Assembly: GCF_000719775.1 (NCBI RefSeq) | Contig: NZ_JOHR01000012.1 | Coordinates: forward strand, 186,001 to 250,000 | Reading direction: 5' to 3' | Origin: Streptomyces sp. NRRL F-5135 | GTDB lineage: Bacteria; Actinomycetota; Actinomycetes; Streptomycetales; Streptomycetaceae | DNA length: 64,000 bases | Shown here: positions 8,764 to 17,569 of the stretch, piece by piece | Layout of the letters: each line of letters starts with the position of its first letter | Numbering within the stretch: position 1 is the stretch's first letter | The notes under the pieces: generated by a model | Told to the model about the DNA's origin: nothing | Databases searched by the model: none | The model's input: the letters and a program-made list of their open reading frames with translations, nothing else | Position numbers and translations under genes: made by a program

Positions 8764-11688
8764 ATGGCGGGGCAGGTGCGGCGGCCGTCGATGGCCGAGC
8801 TGATCGGGCGGCGGCGCAGGACGCGGTTCGTCGGCCGCCAGGACGAGCTGGGCTCGTTCCGGGCCAATTTCGACCTGGCGCCGGACGACGAGCGGCACCG
8901 CTTCCTGTTCTACGTCCACGGCAACGCCGGCGTGGGCAAGACGTCCCTCGTACGGGAGATGCGGCAGGCGGCGGGGGAGCGCGGCGCGCTGACGGCGTAC
9001 GTGGACGAGACCGTGAGCAGTGTGCCCGAGGCGCTGGCGGTGGTGGCGGAGCAGTTCGGGCGTCAGGGGCGCCCGTTGAAGCAGCTCGACCGGCTGCTCG
9101 CGACGTACCGGCAGCGGCGGCACGAGGCGGAGTCGGCGGCCGTGCCCGTGCACCCGGCGGCGTCGGCGGCCCCGGCGGAGGGGGACGCCGGGGCCGGCCT
9201 CCCGTCCGCCCGGCCGGGCGGCGGATCCGCCGCGTCGCTCCCGCCACCGTCCGCCGGGAGCACGGCCGTGGCCACGGCCGGCGTGATCGGGCTCGGGATG
9301 GTGCCGGTCGTCGGGCCGTTCGCCGGGGCGCTGGACCCCGTGCGGCTGGCGCGCGGGACCGACCGGCTGCGGGCCGCGCTCAGCGCCCGGTTCCGCGACG
9401 AGGAGGACGTGCAACTGGTCCTGGCGCCGGACCGGATACTGACCCCCGTGCTGGTCGCCGAGCTGGCCGAGGCGGTGCGCGAGACCCCCTGGATCGCGCT
9501 GTTCTTCGACACGTACGAGCGCACCGCGCCGTTCCTGCACGCCTGGCTGAGCGATCTGATGACGACGGAGCGGTACGGGGCGCTGCCGGCCCAGGTCGTG
9601 GTCACCCTCTCCGGACAGCGGCCGTTCGACGGCGAGGGCTGGAGCGGCATCGAGGACTTCATGGCGGACATGCCGCTCGGGCCGTTCACGGAACGGGAGG
9701 CGCGGCAGCTGCTGGCGGCGAAGGACGTCACCGACGAGTCCGTGGTGGAGGAGGTCCTGCGGCTCTCCGGCGGGCTGCCCGTCCTCGTCTCCACGCTCGC
9801 CGAGAACCAGCCCGTGGACCGCGCCGACGTGGGCGACCCCAGTGCGACCGCCGTGGAGCGCTTCCTCAAATGGGAGCGGGACCCGGTCCGGCGCGCCACG
9901 GCGCTCGCCTGCGCGCTGCCGCGCCGCCTGGACGAGGACGTGTTCCGGGCGGTGGCCCCGCGGGAGGCGGCGGGGCTGTACGACTGGCTGCGGGCCCTGC
10001 CGTTCGCCACCCGCAAGGACGCCGGGGTCCGCTACCACGACGTGGTCCGGGCTCCGATGCTGCGCCTCCAGCGCACCCGCTCGCCGCGCGGCTGGAGCGA
10101 GCGGCACGGCGCGCTGGCCGAGTGCTTCGCCCGCTGGCGGGCGGAGACCGAGGCCGAGGCCGGGGCGCGCGCCGACGAGGTGTGGGAGTCCGCCGCCTGG
10201 CGCGCGCTGCGCTTCGAGGAGACGTATCACGCGCTGTGCGCGAGTCCGCGCGGCGCGCTCGCGGGCGCCCTGCGGGACGTGGTCGAGGCGTGTGGGCAGG
10301 GCCCGGCGGCGGGCCGCCGGGCCGCGCGGGTGGTGGCCGAGGCCGGCGAGGACACCGACGACCGCCTGCTGCGCGAGTGGGGGCAGCGGCTGGGGGCCGT
10401 GCTGAGCGACGACGAGGGCGGCGTGGTCGAGGGGTTGGGGCTGCTGCTGGACAGGGCGGGGCTGGACACCGAGGGCCGGGCGGCGGCGCACGAGGCGCGG
10501 GGCCGTGAGCTGCGCGGCGCCGGGGAGTTCGAGCGTGCGCTCGCCGAGTACGACCGGTCGCTGGCGCTGGCTCCCGGGCGGTACGGGGCCCACCTCGGGC
10601 GGGGCATCACCCGTCAGATGAGCGGCGGTGACGTCTCGGCGGCACTGGACGACCTGCGCCGCGCCGACGAGCTGGCCCCCGACACCCCCTGGGTCCTGCG
10701 CGAGTACGGGGACGCGCTGCGGCGCGCCGGCCGGTCGGAGGAAGCCGCCGCCGTCCTGGACCGCGCGGTCGCGCTCGATCCGACGGAGGCGCGTTTCCTG
10801 GCGAGCAGGGCCTTCGTCCGGCAGGCGCTGGGGCGGACCGGGGAAGCCCTCGCCGACTTCGGCCGGGCCCTGGAGCTGGACGGGGAGTATCTGTGGGCGC
10901 TGGTCCGCAGATCCCGGCTGTTCCGGAGCCTGGGCGAGTACGAGCGGTGCTTCGCCGACCTGGACCGCGCCGCGGGCGTCGAGCCGGACAACGCGTGGGT
11001 CGCCTCCGAGCGCGGTGACGCCTATCGGCTGACCGGACGGTACGAGGACGCGGAGCGGGAGCTGACCCGCGCCCTGGAGCTCTCGCCCGGCTACACGTCG
11101 GTCCTCGCGAGCCGGGGAGCCGTACGGCACGAGCTGGGCCGGGCCGAGGAGGCGCTCGCCGACCTGGACGAGGCTCTCGCCGACGCTCCCGAGTACGTCT
11201 GGGCGCTGGTGCACCGGGCGTGGGTCCGCGAGGAACTGGGCGACAGTCCCGGGGCGTCCGCCGATCTCGACCGGGCCGTCGGCCTCCGGCCCGCCGACGT
11301 ATGGGTCAGGAGCGAGCGGGCACGGCACAGACGGCTCGCGGGCCGCTTCGAGGAATCGCTGGAGGACCTGACCGCGGTACTGGCCGAGGCGCCGGAACAC
11401 GTCTGGGCGCTGGTCGAGCGGGCTTGCTCCTACCGCGAGTTGGGCCGCTTCCCGGAGGCGCTGGCCGACGTGGACCGGGCGCTGGACCTGGACCCCCGGG
11501 ACAGCGAGGCGCACGCGGTCCGGGCCGGGACGGTACGGGCCATGGGATCCGGCACGCCGGCGACCACGGAGCCAACGGAACCGCCGAACCCGTCGGAACG
11601 GCCGAACCCGTCGAACCGGCCGAACCCGCCCGAGCCGACGGAACCGCCGGATCTCATACCGCCCCCGCCGTCAGAAGCGGGCGGCTGA
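8764..11688 (+). CDS. AAA/STAND-like ATPase with C-terminal TPR array
   Basis: 974 residues from the ATG at 8764, preceded by GGGAGGGGAGGG. The Walker A motif is GNAGVGKT (residues 53-60) inside an AAA_16-like domain, with a Walker-B-like LFFDTYER segment; the domain opens with TRFVGRQDELGSF. A Gly-rich hydrophobic stretch near residue 180 (GVIGLGMVPVVGPFAGAL) interrupts the ATPase region. From about residue 580 onward there are roughly ten TPR-like repeats (for example ALAEYDRSLALAPGRYGAHL and EALADFGRALELDGEYLWAL). This is the plan of signal-sensing STAND ATPases, with the TPRs binding a partner. The tail is a Pro/Glu/Asn repeat (EPPNPSERPNPSN). Function is unknown; it precedes an ADP-ribosylglycohydrolase homologue on the same strand. 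Confidence 0.85.
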   Translation: MAGQVRRPSMAELIGRRRRTRFVGRQDELGSFRANFDLAPDDERHRFLFYVHGNAGVGKTSLVREMRQAAGERGALTAYVDETVSSVPEALAVVAEQFGRQGRPLKQLDRLLATYRQRRHEAESAAVPVHPAASAAPAEGDAGAGLPSARPGGGSAASLPPPSAGSTAVATAGVIGLGMVPVVGPFAGALDPVRLARGTDRLRAALSARFRDEEDVQLVLAPDRILTPVLVAELAEAVRETPWIALFFDTYERTAPFLHAWLSDLMTTERYGALPAQVVVTLSGQRPFDGEGWSGIEDFMADMPLGPFTEREARQLLAAKDVTDESVVEEVLRLSGGLPVLVSTLAENQPVDRADVGDPSATAVERFLKWERDPVRRATALACALPRRLDEDVFRAVAPREAAGLYDWLRALPFATRKDAGVRYHDVVRAPMLRLQRTRSPRGWSERHGALAECFARWRAETEAEAGARADEVWESAAWRALRFEETYHALCASPRGALAGALRDVVEACGQGPAAGRRAARVVAEAGEDTDDRLLREWGQRLGAVLSDDEGGVVEGLGLLLDRAGLDTEGRAAAHEARGRELRGAGEFERALAEYDRSLALAPGRYGAHLGRGITRQMSGGDVSAALDDLRRADELAPDTPWVLREYGDALRRAGRSEEAAAVLDRAVALDPTEARFLASRAFVRQALGRTGEALADFGRALELDGEYLWALVRRSRLFRSLGEYERCFADLDRAAGVEPDNAWVASERGDAYRLTGRYEDAERELTRALELSPGYTSVLASRGAVRHELGRAEEALADLDEALADAPEYVWALVHRAWVREELGDSPGASADLDRAVGLRPADVWVRSERARHRRLAGRFEESLEDLTAVLAEAPEHVWALVERACSYRELGRFPEALADVDRALDLDPRDSEAHAVRAGTVRAMGSGTPATTEPTEPPNPSERPNPSNRPNPPEPTEPPDLIPPPPSEAGG

Positions 11689-11865
11689 GGGACCCCAGGG
11701 ACACCCAGGGACCCGGGGTGCCGAGGAGCCGGGCCGGGCCGGGCGCGTGACGCCTCGGTCGGACCTCGCGCGCACCGAGGCCGGACTGCCGGACACGCTA
11801 CGACCGCACCCCTCAACTGGCTGTTCCCGTTCGATTACAGTCCTTCCGAAAAGCCCGACGTCCGC

Positions 11866-11905
11866 GAGGCCACCTGCCAGGCTCGGAGGCCACCTGCCAA
11901 GGCTC
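11866..11905 (+). repeat. 20-bp tandem duplication upstream of the ADP-ribosylglycohydrolase gene
   Basis: Two near-identical 20-base copies beginning GAGGCCACCTGCCA lie at 11866-11885 and 11886-11905, just before the GGGAGGGAGGAG ribosome site of the next gene. It may be a recent slippage product or a duplicated protein-binding site. Confidence 0.7.
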
Positions 11906-11923
11906 AGGGGGAGGGAGGAGCGC

Positions 11924-13039
11924 GTGAGCACACCGTCCAGGGCCGTCTGGGGCCGTACCGAGCAGCAGGACTTCCGCAGCCGGGTGCGGGGCTGTCTGCT
12001 CGGCGGTGCCATCGGAGACGCGCTCGGCGTCGGTGTCGGGGCGCTCACGCTCGCGGAGATCCGGTCCGCGCACGGTGCCGACGGCGTCGTGGACTACGTA
12101 CCGGCGTACGGCCGCAGGGGCGCCGTCAGCGCGTCCACCCAGCTGACCCTGTTCACCGTGGACGGGCTGATCCGCGCACAGGTGCGCCGGGACACCGGTG
12201 CCTGGCATCCGCCCACCGACGTCTACCGCGCCCATCGGCGCTGGGTCGCGACGCAGCGCGACTGGGGGCCGGACCTGCGGCGCAAGGACAACGGCTGGCT
12301 GGCGCAGGAGGAATGGCTGTACGCGCGCCGTGACCCGGTGATCTCCGTCCTCACCGGACTCGGCGATCCGCCCATGGGCACGCTCGACACCCCCAAGAAC
12401 CCCATTGCGCGCGACTCGGGCGCGCTGGTGCGCTCCGCGCCGTTCGGGCTGCTCGTCGGCTGGGAGCCGCAGTTGGTCTTCCAGCTCGCCATCGAGTGCG
12501 CGGTCCAGACGCACGGCGCGCCGGGCGCGTACCTCGCGCCGGGGGCCTTCGCGGTGATCCTGCACGCCGTGGCCCGGGGCGAGAGCATCGAGACAGGGGT
12601 CGGGCGCGCCGCCGCGCTGCTCGGGCCCCGCCCCGGGCACGAGCCCGTGACCGACTGCCTAGAACTGGCGCTCGGCACCGTGCGGCTCGGGGCCCCGGTG
12701 CCCGAGCGCCTGGCCGCGCTGGGCGAGGGACGTACGGCCGAGTCCGCGCTCGCCGTCGCCGTTCACTGCGCGCTGGCCGCCGAGGACGTACGCCACGGGC
12801 TGCGCCTCGCCGTCAACCACGACGGCCCTTCCGCCGTCACCGCCACGCTGTGCGGCGCGCTGCTGGGCGCGATGCACGGCGAGACGGCGCTGCCGCCCGC
12901 CTGGCTGGCCGAGGTGGAGGGCCGTCCCACCCTGCTGGAGATCGCCGACGACTTCGCGATGGAGATGACCCAGGGCCCGGCCCTGCACAGCCGTGTGGTG
13001 AGCACGTCGGGCTGGCTGGCGCGGTACCCGCGGGACTGA
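11924..13039 (+). CDS. ADP-ribosylglycohydrolase-fold protein, probably catalytically dead
   Basis: 371 residues from a GTG at 11924 behind GGGAGGGAGGAG. The fold is clear: RVRGCLLGGAIGDALG at the start and LRLAVNHDGPSAVTATLCGALLGAMHGE near the end. Active members need two Asp clusters for binuclear Mg2+: a (S/T)DDTQ motif and a GDSD(S/T) motif. Here they read SASTQ (in GAVSASTQLTLFT) and GPSAVT, so every metal-binding aspartate at those sites is gone. It therefore probably binds rather than cleaves ADP-ribose or has another role. It follows the AAA-TPR gene and may work with it; the two genes are separated by about 235 bases. Confidence 0.85.
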   Translation: MSTPSRAVWGRTEQQDFRSRVRGCLLGGAIGDALGVGVGALTLAEIRSAHGADGVVDYVPAYGRRGAVSASTQLTLFTVDGLIRAQVRRDTGAWHPPTDVYRAHRRWVATQRDWGPDLRRKDNGWLAQEEWLYARRDPVISVLTGLGDPPMGTLDTPKNPIARDSGALVRSAPFGLLVGWEPQLVFQLAIECAVQTHGAPGAYLAPGAFAVILHAVARGESIETGVGRAAALLGPRPGHEPVTDCLELALGTVRLGAPVPERLAALGEGRTAESALAVAVHCALAAEDVRHGLRLAVNHDGPSAVTATLCGALLGAMHGETALPPAWLAEVEGRPTLLEIADDFAMEMTQGPALHSRVVSTSGWLARYPRD

Positions 13040-13079
13040 GGAGCGCTACGCGTCGAGGCCACCGTACGGACGTGGGGCG

Positions 13080-13155
13080 ATGCGTGTGCGGGGCGGTGCG
13101 TGTGCGGGGCGGTGCGTGTGCGGGGCGGTGCGTGCGCGGGGCGGTGCGTGCGCGG
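13080..13155 (+). repeat. 16-bp tandem repeat, about 4.75 copies
   Basis: The unit GTGCGTGTGCGGGGCG (with T/C variation at one position in later copies) is repeated at 13080, 13096, 13112, 13128 and partly at 13144, between the convergent ends of the glycohydrolase-like and symporter genes. Confidence 0.85.
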
Positions 13156-13164
13156 CACCGCCCC
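13138..13164. terminator. Hairpin between convergent genes, probable bidirectional terminator
   Basis: GGGGCGGTGC (13138-13147) and GCACCGCCCC (13155-13164) form a perfect 10-bp stem with a 7-base loop. It overlaps the last units of the 16-bp tandem repeat, so the array and hairpin share sequence. There is no U-tract, which is usual in Streptomyces. Confidence 0.6.
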
Positions 13165-13302
13165 GCATCCCTGCGCGGCGCACCGCATGCATACGGTGTC
13201 CGGGCGACCGGGCGTCCGGGCGTACGGAGGCCAGGGAGGCCAGGGGGCCAGGGAGGCCAGGGGGCCGGGCACCCGGACGTCCGGGCGCCCGGCCCTTCCC
13301 CG

Positions 13303-14901
13303 TCAGGAACTCAGCGGTGAGTCCGTCGGACCCGCCGGGCCGGAGCGCGCCGCGCCCGCGGCCTGAGGCCCGTTCGACCCGGCCCCGGTGCCGGCCCCGT
13401 CGCCGTCGTCGTCCTCGTCGTTGACGCGCGCCAGCACCGCGTCCCGGCCGGGGGTGTCCTCCGGCTTCAGGAACCCGATCACGATGTACAGCACCAGCGA
13501 GACGGCGAGCGGCACGGAGACCTGGTACTCGAGCGGGACACCGCCCGACACGTTCCAGTTGATCGGGTAGTTGACCAGCCAGAAGGCGAGCAGCCCCATC
13601 GCCCAGCTCACCAGCGCCGCCGTCGGTCCCGACTTACGGAACGGCCGCAGCAGGCCGAGCATGAACGGGATCGCGATCGGCCCCATCAGCCCGGCCACCC
13701 ACTTGATGACGACGGTGATGATGTCCTTGAACGTGGGCGAGTTGACCTGGGTGGCGATGGCCATCGACAGCGCCAGGAACGAGATCGTGGACAGCCGGGC
13801 CGCCAGCAGCCCCGTCCGCTCCGACCAGCTGCGCGCCGCCTTGCTGAGCGTGGGGGCGATGTCCCGCGTGAAGACGGCGGCGATGGCGTTGGCGTCGGAG
13901 GAGCACATGGCCATCGTGTGGGAGAAGAAGCCGACGATGACCAGGCCCAGCAGGCCGTGCGGCAGCAGCTGTTCGGTCATCAGGGCGTACGAGTCGGAGG
14001 CATCCGGCTTCTGCGCCTCGACGAGCAGCGGAGCGCACCACATCGGGAAGAACAGGACCAGCGGCCAGACGAGCCAGAGGATCGCCGACAGCCGGGCCGA
14101 ACGGGTGGCTTCCCGGGCGCTCGCGGTGGCCATGTAGCGCTGCGCCTGGTTCCACATGCCGCCGTTGTACTCGAAGGTCTTGATGAAGAGGAAGGCGAGC
14201 AGGAACGTGACGGTGTACGGCCCCGCCGTCGGCGACGCGTGCCCCTCGGGCAGCTTGTCCCAGACCGTCCACAGCGCGCTGAAGCCGCCGAGCTTGCTCA
14301 TGACGGCGACGAGCATCGCGAGGCCGGCGAAGAGCTGGATGATGAACTGCCCCAGTTCGGTCAGGGCGTCGGCCCACAGCCCGCCGACCGTGCAGTAGAT
14401 ACCGGTGATGACGCCGGTGATCAGGATGCCCTGATTGAGGGAGATGCCGGTGAAGACGGAGAGCAGGGTGGCGATGGCCGCCCACTTCGCCCCGACATCG
14501 ACGATCTTCAGCAGCAGCCCGGACCAGGCGAGCGCCTGCTGGGTCTTCAGGTCGTAGCGGTTCTTGAGGTATTCGAGCGGCGACGCGACGTGTAACCGGG
14601 AACGCAGCCGGTTGAGCCGGGGCGCGAAGAGCTGCGCTCCGATGCCGATACCGATGGCGATGGGAAGTGACCACGTCACGAACGAGGTGACGCCGTAGAG
14701 GTACGCGATGCCCGCGTACCCGGTGAACATCACGGCGCTGTAGCCGGACATGTGGTGCGAGATGCCGGACAGCCACCAGGGCATTTTGCCGCCGGCGGTG
14801 AAGAAGTCGCTGACGTTGTCCACACGCTTGTGCGACCAGAGGCCGATCGCGATCATCACACCGAAGTAACCGACGAGCACGATCCAGTCGAGGCTGTTCA
14901 T
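13303..14901 (-). CDS. Sodium:solute symporter (SSS family)
   Basis: 532 residues from the ATG at 14901, preceded by GGAGGGGGC; upstream in-frame starts lack a ribosome site. The sequence is almost all hydrophobic, with about 13 predicted membrane segments in the LeuT-like SSS arrangement: MNSLDWIVLVGYFGVMIAIG, GGKMPWWLSGISHHMSGYSAVMFTGYAG in the substrate/Na+ region, and ALAWSGLLLKIVDVG further on. It imports an unknown solute with Na+ at the cytoplasmic membrane. The C-terminal tail is acidic and Gly-rich. It stands alone, facing the glycohydrolase-like gene, with a 507-base upstream gap. Confidence 0.9.
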   Translation of the reverse strand: MNSLDWIVLVGYFGVMIAIGLWSHKRVDNVSDFFTAGGKMPWWLSGISHHMSGYSAVMFTGYAGIAYLYGVTSFVTWSLPIAIGIGIGAQLFAPRLNRLRSRLHVASPLEYLKNRYDLKTQQALAWSGLLLKIVDVGAKWAAIATLLSVFTGISLNQGILITGVITGIYCTVGGLWADALTELGQFIIQLFAGLAMLVAVMSKLGGFSALWTVWDKLPEGHASPTAGPYTVTFLLAFLFIKTFEYNGGMWNQAQRYMATASAREATRSARLSAILWLVWPLVLFFPMWCAPLLVEAQKPDASDSYALMTEQLLPHGLLGLVIVGFFSHTMAMCSSDANAIAAVFTRDIAPTLSKAARSWSERTGLLAARLSTISFLALSMAIATQVNSPTFKDIITVVIKWVAGLMGPIAIPFMLGLLRPFRKSGPTAALVSWAMGLLAFWLVNYPINWNVSGGVPLEYQVSVPLAVSLVLYIVIGFLKPEDTPGRDAVLARVNDEDDDGDGAGTGAGSNGPQAAGAARSGPAGPTDSPLSS

Positions 14902-15408
14902 GTGCCCCCTCCAGGGGTCCGCCTGATGAACTCGAAGCACTTCGTCGGTACGGGGCGTCCGGGCAGCGGTGCCCCGTGCGGGAGCAGCGGTTCCCCGTGC
15001 GGGAGCGGGGACAACGGGATTGAACAGCGTGGTGCAGGGCGGGTCAAGGGTCCCTCGGGGCATCGCACGGCCGTCACAGGTATGAACGCAGATCAGAGAA
15101 GCGAACGATTTTGCCGTCTCTTGACCGGTCGAAACGTTGTCGCGTGCGTGACACGCGCAACACGATGAGCGAGCACTTTGTCGGAACTCGGTCAGACGCA
15201 GGGGATGCGGGTCCCGCGCGCGGAGACGCGAAGGGGGTGAGGCGCGGGCGGAAGCACGGGTCGCGGAGCCGTGAACGAGCGGAGGCGCGGGTTGCGTGCG
15301 GCGGCGCACGCGCGCACACGACCGAGCCCCCTCGGCCGGGACGGCGGGCCTGAGAGGGCTCTACGCGTGGTGCGGGTGCAGGGCGGTGGTGGTCAACCTC
15401 GGCCGAAC
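14902..15408. other. 507-bp non-coding region upstream of the symporter
   Basis: No convincing gene. It holds the symporter ribosome site and presumably its promoter. An imperfect hairpin (TTGTCGCGTG / CACGCGCAA) sits at 15138-15160, and the related 12-mers GCACTTCGTCGG (14937-14948) and GCACTTTGTCGG (about 15173-15184) occur twice, which could be a regulator's binding sites. Confidence 0.4.
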
Positions 15409-15618
15409 TCAGCCGAGGTCGAAAGCGCCCTTGTTCATTTCCTGCACAAAGGCGTTCCAGGAAGAGGGGACGAAAGCGAGCGCGGGGCCGGCGGGAGCCT
15501 TTGAATCCCTGACGTCAATGCACTGGACGACAGGAGACCTGACCTCCACGCACGCCCCGTTTCCGCCGGAGTACGAGGACTTGGTCCACGTGTCCGTAGC
15601 GCCCTGAAGAATTGCCAT
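15409..15618 (-). CDS. DUF397 protein
   Basis: 69 residues, a single DUF397 unit: WTKSSYSGGNGACVEV, CIDVRDSKAPAGPALAFVPSSWNAFVQEM, ending GAFDLG. The ATG at 15618 has GGAGCGAAC upstream. It is the small partner of the XRE/DUF5753 regulator encoded 366 bases upstream on the same strand, a common Streptomyces pair thought to work as regulator and co-regulator. Unlike the first pair in this window, the two genes are not translationally coupled, so the DUF397 gene probably has its own promoter. Confidence 0.88.
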   Translation of the reverse strand: MAILQGATDTWTKSSYSGGNGACVEVRSPVVQCIDVRDSKAPAGPALAFVPSSWNAFVQEMNKGAFDLG

Positions 15619-15984
15619 GTTCGCTCCGGTTCAGCAAGTGATGTGAATGCGCGCCAACACCTCGCTGGCTTGATCAACGCTACTCGTCTCACTCGTTGGG
15701 CGGGATCGGCGTTCACTCTTCCGGATGGCGTTTGCGTTAAAGGTCTTACCGGATTGGGGAGTTCGGGTGTACCGTGCCCTCGCTTCTGTGGGGTTAATGT
15801 AAATACCCGTCATTTCCGGGCAATGCGGAAGGTGGGTGGCGGAGCGGAGGCAGCGGTGGCGGCGGCCCGGGAACCGGCCAAACGGGGCCGGTGTTCGTGG
15901 TTGCTCCGGTGGTCTTCCACGGCAGCCTTCCACGGCCTTGGCGGTGCCGGTCGTCCCGTCGGCGGCGTCGGCGGTCGCCACGGC
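15619..15984. other. 366-bp gap inside the XRE-DUF397 pair
   Basis: No gene is supported. The part nearest the DUF397 start (about 15640-15820) has lower GC than its surroundings and is the likely promoter region; I cannot fix -35 and -10 boxes with confidence. The rest is GC-rich sequence just downstream of the XRE stop. Confidence 0.4.
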
Positions 15985-16842
15985 TCAGAGGGCGTATTCC
16001 TTGGCGATCTTCGAAATGAACTGCCGGCTCTGGTCGGCGTTCAGCGCCTGTGCGCGCAGGTGCTCGTACATCACGCTGTACCGCTGGACGTCATTCGACT
16101 TCTCCAGGTAGAGGTCGCTCGTCACACCCTCGATGTAGACGACGCTGGAGTCGGACGCGTCGGGGAATTCGAGAATCGCGTAGTGGCCCGTGATGCCGGG
16201 GTGCGCGCCCATCTCGAAGGGAAGTACCTGCACGGTCACGTGCGGCAGCTCGGACTGCTCCATGAGGTGTTCCAGCTGTTCCCGCATCAGGGTCCGGTTG
16301 CCGACGGCCCGGCGCAGCGCCGCCTCGTCGACCACGGCCCACAGGCGCAGCGGGTCCTCGGTCGAGGTGATGCGGTCCTGGCGGCGCATCCGTACCCCGA
16401 CGCGTTTCTCGACGTCGAGCACGGGTGACTCGGGCAGCGCGCCATTGATCAGCGCCTCCGCGTACGGCTTGGTCTGGAGCAGCCCGGGAATGACCTGCGG
16501 CTCGTACACCCTGAGCGAGGCGGCGTCCGTTTCCAGGCCGATGTAGACGCTGTACGGGATGTCACCGAAAGCGTGCCACCATCCCTGCTGGCGCGAATCC
16601 TTGGCCATTTGCATCAGCGAGTCCACGATGCGCTGGTCCTCGACCTCGTAGACTCCGCAGAGGTCGCGGACGTCCCGCTGACTGATGGAACGGCGGCCGT
16701 TCTCCAGGCGGCTGATCTTCGACTGGGACACCAGAAGGCGCTCCGCCACTTCTTCGGCGGTCATGCCTTTGAGTTCGCGGAGCCGGCGCAACTCCTGGCC
16801 CAATCGGCGTCGCCTGACAGTGGGATTGACGTTGGACGCCAC
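15985..16842 (-). CDS. XRE-family regulator with DUF5753 domain
   Basis: 285 residues from a GTG at 16842 with a strong GGAGGT nine bases upstream. Residues about 10-70 are the helix-turn-helix (LGQELRRLRELKGMTAEEVAERLLVSQSKISRLENG); the remainder is DUF5753 (WWHAFGDIPYSVYIGLE, VIPGLLQTKPYAEALI, DEAALRRAVGN, LPHVTVQVLPFEMGAHPGI). This is the canonical regulator partner for DUF397 proteins such as the one downstream. The short palindrome CTGCTCAGCAG about 40 bases upstream may be an operator. This class often controls development or antibiotic production; the target here is unknown. Confidence 0.9.
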   Translation of the reverse strand: MASNVNPTVRRRRLGQELRRLRELKGMTAEEVAERLLVSQSKISRLENGRRSISQRDVRDLCGVYEVEDQRIVDSLMQMAKDSRQQGWWHAFGDIPYSVYIGLETDAASLRVYEPQVIPGLLQTKPYAEALINGALPESPVLDVEKRVGVRMRRQDRITSTEDPLRLWAVVDEAALRRAVGNRTLMREQLEHLMEQSELPHVTVQVLPFEMGAHPGITGHYAILEFPDASDSSVVYIEGVTSDLYLEKSNDVQRYSVMYEHLRAQALNADQSRQFISKIAKEYAL

Positions 16843-17569
16843 GGAAACTGCACCTCCGGCTGCATAGCTGTACGTATCTACTGCTCAGCAGATTGCCACC
16901 AAAGGCCCTGGCCTCGCTGGGAAATGGCGACAGAAGCGAATACAACGGTGCGCGGAGACGGCCGCGCGCCGGGCCGCGCGCTGGGGCGCCGGGGCCGGAT
17001 GCGGCCGGTCGGGTCCGGCCCGGGGACCGGGGTCGGGTCGAGGTCGGGGTCGGTATCGGCCCACGGTTCGGTACAGGTCCGTAACAACTTCGGGTGCCCG
17101 TACGCGCCTTGGTGCGGCTTCTCGGGGGCGGCCTGCGGGGCTCCGGGGGCCTCGGTGGACGGCGGTGGACGGACAAGCGGCGCGCGGGGCGGCCTGGCTG
17201 TCGGCCAGACCGCCCCGCGCGCTGTGTGCGGCTCCCGAACCGGCTCTGGGGACGTCGGTGCGGCGGATCGGTGTGTTGCTGTATCGCGGTGTGTCGCGTT
17301 GTGCGTGCGGTGGGTCGCGGTGGGTCGCGGTGGGGATCATCCGTCGTCCGCCGTGCGTGCCCGCCGCGTCGCGCTGACACGTGGCGGGGGCACGGACACT
17401 GGTGCGGTGTGCTGCGGTGGTGATGCTGCCGCGGTGCCGGCTGTGCTGTTGTGTTTGTGCGGCGTCGCGCTGGGTGACGTCCGCTGTACGGCGTCGTGCT
17501 GTGCTGTACGCCGGCCTTGCTGGTCCTGCTGGTCCTGCTGGTCCTGCTGGTCCCGCAGTGCCGCGCCCG
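16843..17569. other. 727-bp low-complexity non-coding region
   Basis: No frame shows a recognisable protein or a good ribosome site. It contains the promoter region of the XRE gene (near 16,880) and stretches of simple-sequence DNA, including repeats of GGTGGGTCGC around 17,310-17,333 and the nine-base array listed separately. The sequence past the GPP34 stop may include that gene's terminator but I see no clear hairpin. Confidence 0.4.
17519..17554 (+). repeat. 9-bp tandem repeat, four copies
   Basis: GCTGGTCCT is repeated at 17519, 17528, 17537 and (last base changed) 17546, just past the 3' end of the GPP34 gene. Simple slippage-type array. Confidence 0.8.

Noticed and set aside
5967..8867. 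966-residue frame antisense to fbiC
   Set aside because: No domain, no ribosome site; fbiC in the other direction has both radical-SAM motifs.
8428..11514. Long minus-strand frame over the AAA-TPR gene
   Set aside because: Mirror of the repeated TPR codons; no recognisable protein features.
13080..13155. CRISPR-like repeat array
   Set aside because: Units are directly adjacent with no spacers and no cas genes are present.
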